Both the position numbers and the translations under genes were made by a program. Below are positions 5,937-7,201 of a DNA stretch of 7,201 nucleotides, one piece after another. A model generated the notes under the pieces. It saw only the letters and a list, made by a program, of their open reading frames with translations, did no database searches and was not told the origin of the DNA. Numbering within the stretch: position 1 is the stretch's first letter; each line of letters starts with the position of its first letter. Location: the NCBI RefSeq assembly GCF_005518285.1, contig NZ_SJDU01000090.1:1-7201 (forward strand), read 5' to 3'. The DNA comes from Brachyspira catarrhinii. Its GTDB lineage: Bacteria > Spirochaetota > Brachyspiria > Brachyspirales > Brachyspiraceae.

Positions 5937-5982
5937 AATTCAAACAGTGATAATGATATTTTAATTGTTATCACTGTGAATT
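5937..5982 (+). promoter_or_regulatory. Stem-loop after precursor A (attenuator, mRNA stabiliser or translational switch)
   Basis: ACAGTGATAA (5944-5953) pairs perfectly with TTATCACTGT (5968-5977) around a 14-base loop. The outer AATTCA/TGAATT (5937-5942, 5977-5982) can extend the stem past a small bulge. There is no T-run afterwards, so full termination is unlikely. The 3' arm (TTATCAC, 5968-5974) could also pair with GTGATAA at 6000-6006, inside the ribosome site of precursor B. Confidence 0.65.
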
Positions 5983-5993
5983 AATTTTAATAA

Positions 5994-6004
5994 AAGGAGG
6001 TGAT
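5994..6004 (+). promoter_or_regulatory. Unusually complete Shine-Dalgarno of precursor B
   Basis: AAGGAGGTGAT is a full 11-base complement to the 16S rRNA 3' end, with the ATG 4 bases later (8 after GGAGG). Precursor A has the near match GGGGGTGAT. By contrast the radical SAM gene has AAGGAG 12 bases from its ATG. This predicts far more peptide than enzyme from one mRNA. Confidence 0.8.
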
Positions 6005-6008
6005 AAGT

Positions 6009-6110
6009 ATGTCATATCAAAAACCGCAAGTTTTAGCGGAAAATAAAACAGATGGCTTATATATGATGCCTTGCGATGTCAAAAGCAGTCCTAGTTTATG
6101 TAAGTTCTGA
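6009..6110 (+). CDS. RiPP precursor peptide B (33 aa, two Cys)
   Basis: This is a paralogue of the peptide 89 bases upstream. It starts MSYQKPQVLAEN, has TDGLYMMPC (14-22) and ends DVKSSPSLCKF, with C22 conserved and C31 one position earlier than C32 in copy A. Leader substitutions are mild (I/V, K/E, Q/K, M/T, D/G), while the tail between the two Cys differs almost completely. That is how leader-core boundaries usually appear in RiPP families and suggests two distinct products from one enzyme. The exceptional ribosome site fixes the start. A stem-loop follows, then the radical SAM gene after 82 bases. I cannot assign it to a named precursor family. The two-Cys pattern would fit a small thioether-linked (sactipeptide or ranthipeptide-like) product. 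Confidence 0.8.
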   Translation: MSYQKPQVLAENKTDGLYMMPCDVKSSPSLCKF

Positions 6111-6124
6111 TTTATCAAAAAATT

Positions 6125-6161
6125 TGCATAGTGATAATATTTTAATTATTATTGCTATGCA
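6125..6161 (+). promoter_or_regulatory. Stem-loop after precursor B
   Basis: TGCATAGTGATAAT (6125-6138) pairs with ATTATTGCTATGCA (6148-6161) around a 9-base loop. In DNA there are two mismatches, but in plus-strand RNA both become wobble pairs (U6132-G6154, G6133-U6153), giving 14 continuous pairs. It is the counterpart of the stem at 5937-5982 and again lacks a T-run. It may lower read-through into the enzyme gene or protect the precursor mRNA. Confidence 0.6.
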
Positions 6162-6192
6162 TTAATATTTTAATAAGGAGAAAATTTTATTT

Positions 6193-7201
6193 ATGTATTA
6201 TAAACTTAAAGCGAATACATTTTTTCGTAATTACGATAATATCGGTTATATAATTAATATTCCTAATAATTCGGACAGAGTGGTAAACGAGAGCGGAGCT
6301 TTATTTTTAAGTCTATTATCTTATAATCCAAAAAGTTTGGAAGAATTATCAAATATCGCGCTTTCAAAATTTATAAATGTTTCTTTAGACGAACTTCAAA
6401 ACGATATGAAAGATTTTTACGATAGATTTTATTTTGAAGGTTTTTTAATTAGAGGAGAGAGTTCAAAAGAATGCAATAATTCTGAAAACATATCTATTTC
6501 AAACGCTAATATAAAAAATCAATTTAATTCTTATGAAATGCAAAATAATATCGGAACGAGGGAATTTTTAGAAAAATATTTTGCCAAAAATCCATGCCTT
6601 CTTAACTTTCAAATAGAACTAACGAGCAAATGCAATGAAAGATGCATTCATTGTTATATTCCGCATGAAGACAAACTTTATAATATAGACGATAATCTTT
6701 ATTATAGCGTTATAAAACAATTAAAAGATATTGGAGTAATTTCCGTTTCTTTATCTGGCGGAGAGCCTATGCTTCATCCGAATTTTTTAGACTTCTTAAA
6801 ATACGCTCAAGATAGCGATTTTTATATTAAAGTATTTACAAATCTAACATTATTAAACGAAGAAATTATAAAACTAATGAAAAATAATCGAACGAGCGTT
6901 TATGTTTCTTTATATAGCATGAATGAAATTAATCATGAAAAAATAACTCAAATGAAAGGTTCTTTTAATAAAACGAAATCAAATATATTAAAACTTATAG
7001 AAAATAATATTCCCGTCCACATAAATTGTCCAATAATGGATTACAACAAAAACGATTATAACGATGTTTATAAATGGGCAAAAAGTTTTAATTTAGAGGT
7101 TAGAGTAGATTACGATATAATGGCGAGATGCGATTTGACTACCGATAATCTCGAGCATCGTTTGAAAACTAAAGAAATGGAAAATATAATTGTTAATATT
7201 C
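6193..7201 (+). CDS. Radical SAM peptide-modifying enzyme with PqqD-like N-terminal domain (3' end outside the window)
   Basis: The visible 336 residues have two parts. Residues 1-90 resemble a PqqD-type RiPP recognition element: a strand pair (YYKLKANTFFRNYDNIGYIINI), NESGALFLSLL (32-42), then helices SLEELSNIAL and DELQNDMKDFYDRFYFEGFLI. After an Asn/Ser-rich linker (about 92-125) the radical SAM core opens with ELTSKCNERCIHCYIP. C147, C151 and C154 form the CxxxCxxC motif that holds the 4Fe-4S cluster, and SGGEP (188-192) is the AdoMet-binding motif. Such enzymes bind the precursor leader through the N-domain and modify Cys-containing cores. The C-terminal auxiliary-cluster (SPASM-type) region expected in this family would lie past the edge. 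The ATG at 6193 is preferred because no alternative start lies closer to its AAGGAG site. Family and cytoplasmic location are firm, and the precise bond formed is unknown. Confidence 0.88.
   Translation, partial: MYYKLKANTFFRNYDNIGYIINIPNNSDRVVNESGALFLSLLSYNPKSLEELSNIALSKFINVSLDELQNDMKDFYDRFYFEGFLIRGESSKECNNSENISISNANIKNQFNSYEMQNNIGTREFLEKYFAKNPCLLNFQIELTSKCNERCIHCYIPHEDKLYNIDDNLYYSVIKQLKDIGVISVSLSGGEPMLHPNFLDFLKYAQDSDFYIKVFTNLTLLNEEIIKLMKNNRTSVYVSLYSMNEINHEKITQMKGSFNKTKSNILKLIENNIPVHINCPIMDYNKNDYNDVYKWAKSFNLEVRVDYDIMARCDLTTDNLEHRLKTKEMENIIVNI

Larger units (their letters stand above)
5802..6161 (+). repeat. Tandem duplication of a precursor-gene cassette (ribosome site, precursor, stem-loop)
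   Basis: Copy 1 (5802-5982) and copy 2 (5996-6161) share order and sequence: G-rich ribosome site with GGTGAT, a 4-base spacer, ATGTCATATCAAAAACC, the conserved leader, a shorter divergent core, a stop, then a stem-loop containing AGTGATAAT and ATTTTAATT. Both DNA and peptide differ most after the shared MMPC. This is the expected result of a cassette duplication followed by divergence of the product part. Confidence 0.8.

Noticed and set aside
5937..5982. Full transcription terminator separating precursor A from B and the enzyme
   Set aside because: There is no T-run after the stem, and strongly translated genes follow at once, so at most partial termination is supported.

Overview
The DNA is strongly AT-rich. 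It carries two lipoprotein signal peptides (one ending FYGC, one ending LISC), an OmpA-like lipoprotein and an outer-membrane barrel, so the host has a double membrane. The codon bias, loose lipoboxes and DUF4026/DUF2314 protein fit a spirochaete of the Brachyspira type. That assignment is an inference from style, not from a marker gene.

Left part (1-3621), all on the minus strand. The window opens in the first 94 codons of a HARE-HTH protein of the kind found in restriction enzymes. Just upstream of it is a methyltransferase fragment that stops a few residues after its DPPY motif, so this looks like a decayed or rearranged restriction-modification locus. It has its own promoter (573-600). 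A strong terminator (657-697) separates it from a probable two-gene operon: an eight-strand-type barrel protein (start 2104, near-consensus promoter 2179-2207), followed by a peptidoglycan-binding OmpA-domain lipoprotein. Next is a DUF4026/DUF2314 protein of unknown role.

Middle (3622-4371). This divergent region carries interspersed palindromic repeats and a perfect -35/-10 promoter (TTGACA-16-TATAAT). The promoter drives a tiny ORF (3932-4030) that contains a 39-bp pentanucleotide tandem repeat. Loss of one 5-bp unit, or gain of two, would join this ORF to a frame open without interruption to the end of the downstream lipoprotein gene, which is the layout of a phase-variable contingency locus.

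Right part (4372-7201), all on the plus strand and probably one transcript: lipoprotein, 87-aa hydrophilic protein, 67-aa amphipathic protein, two near-duplicate Cys-containing 34- and 33-aa peptides, then a radical SAM enzyme with a PqqD-like N-terminal recognition domain, cut by the window end. This is a RiPP (ribosomally made, modified peptide) cluster. Each precursor gene is followed by a stem-loop, and both precursors have very strong ribosome binding sites while the enzyme has a weaker one, which would give peptide in excess over enzyme. I recognise the architecture but not a named RiPP family. The lipoprotein and two small proteins are candidates for accessory, immunity or delivery roles, by position only.
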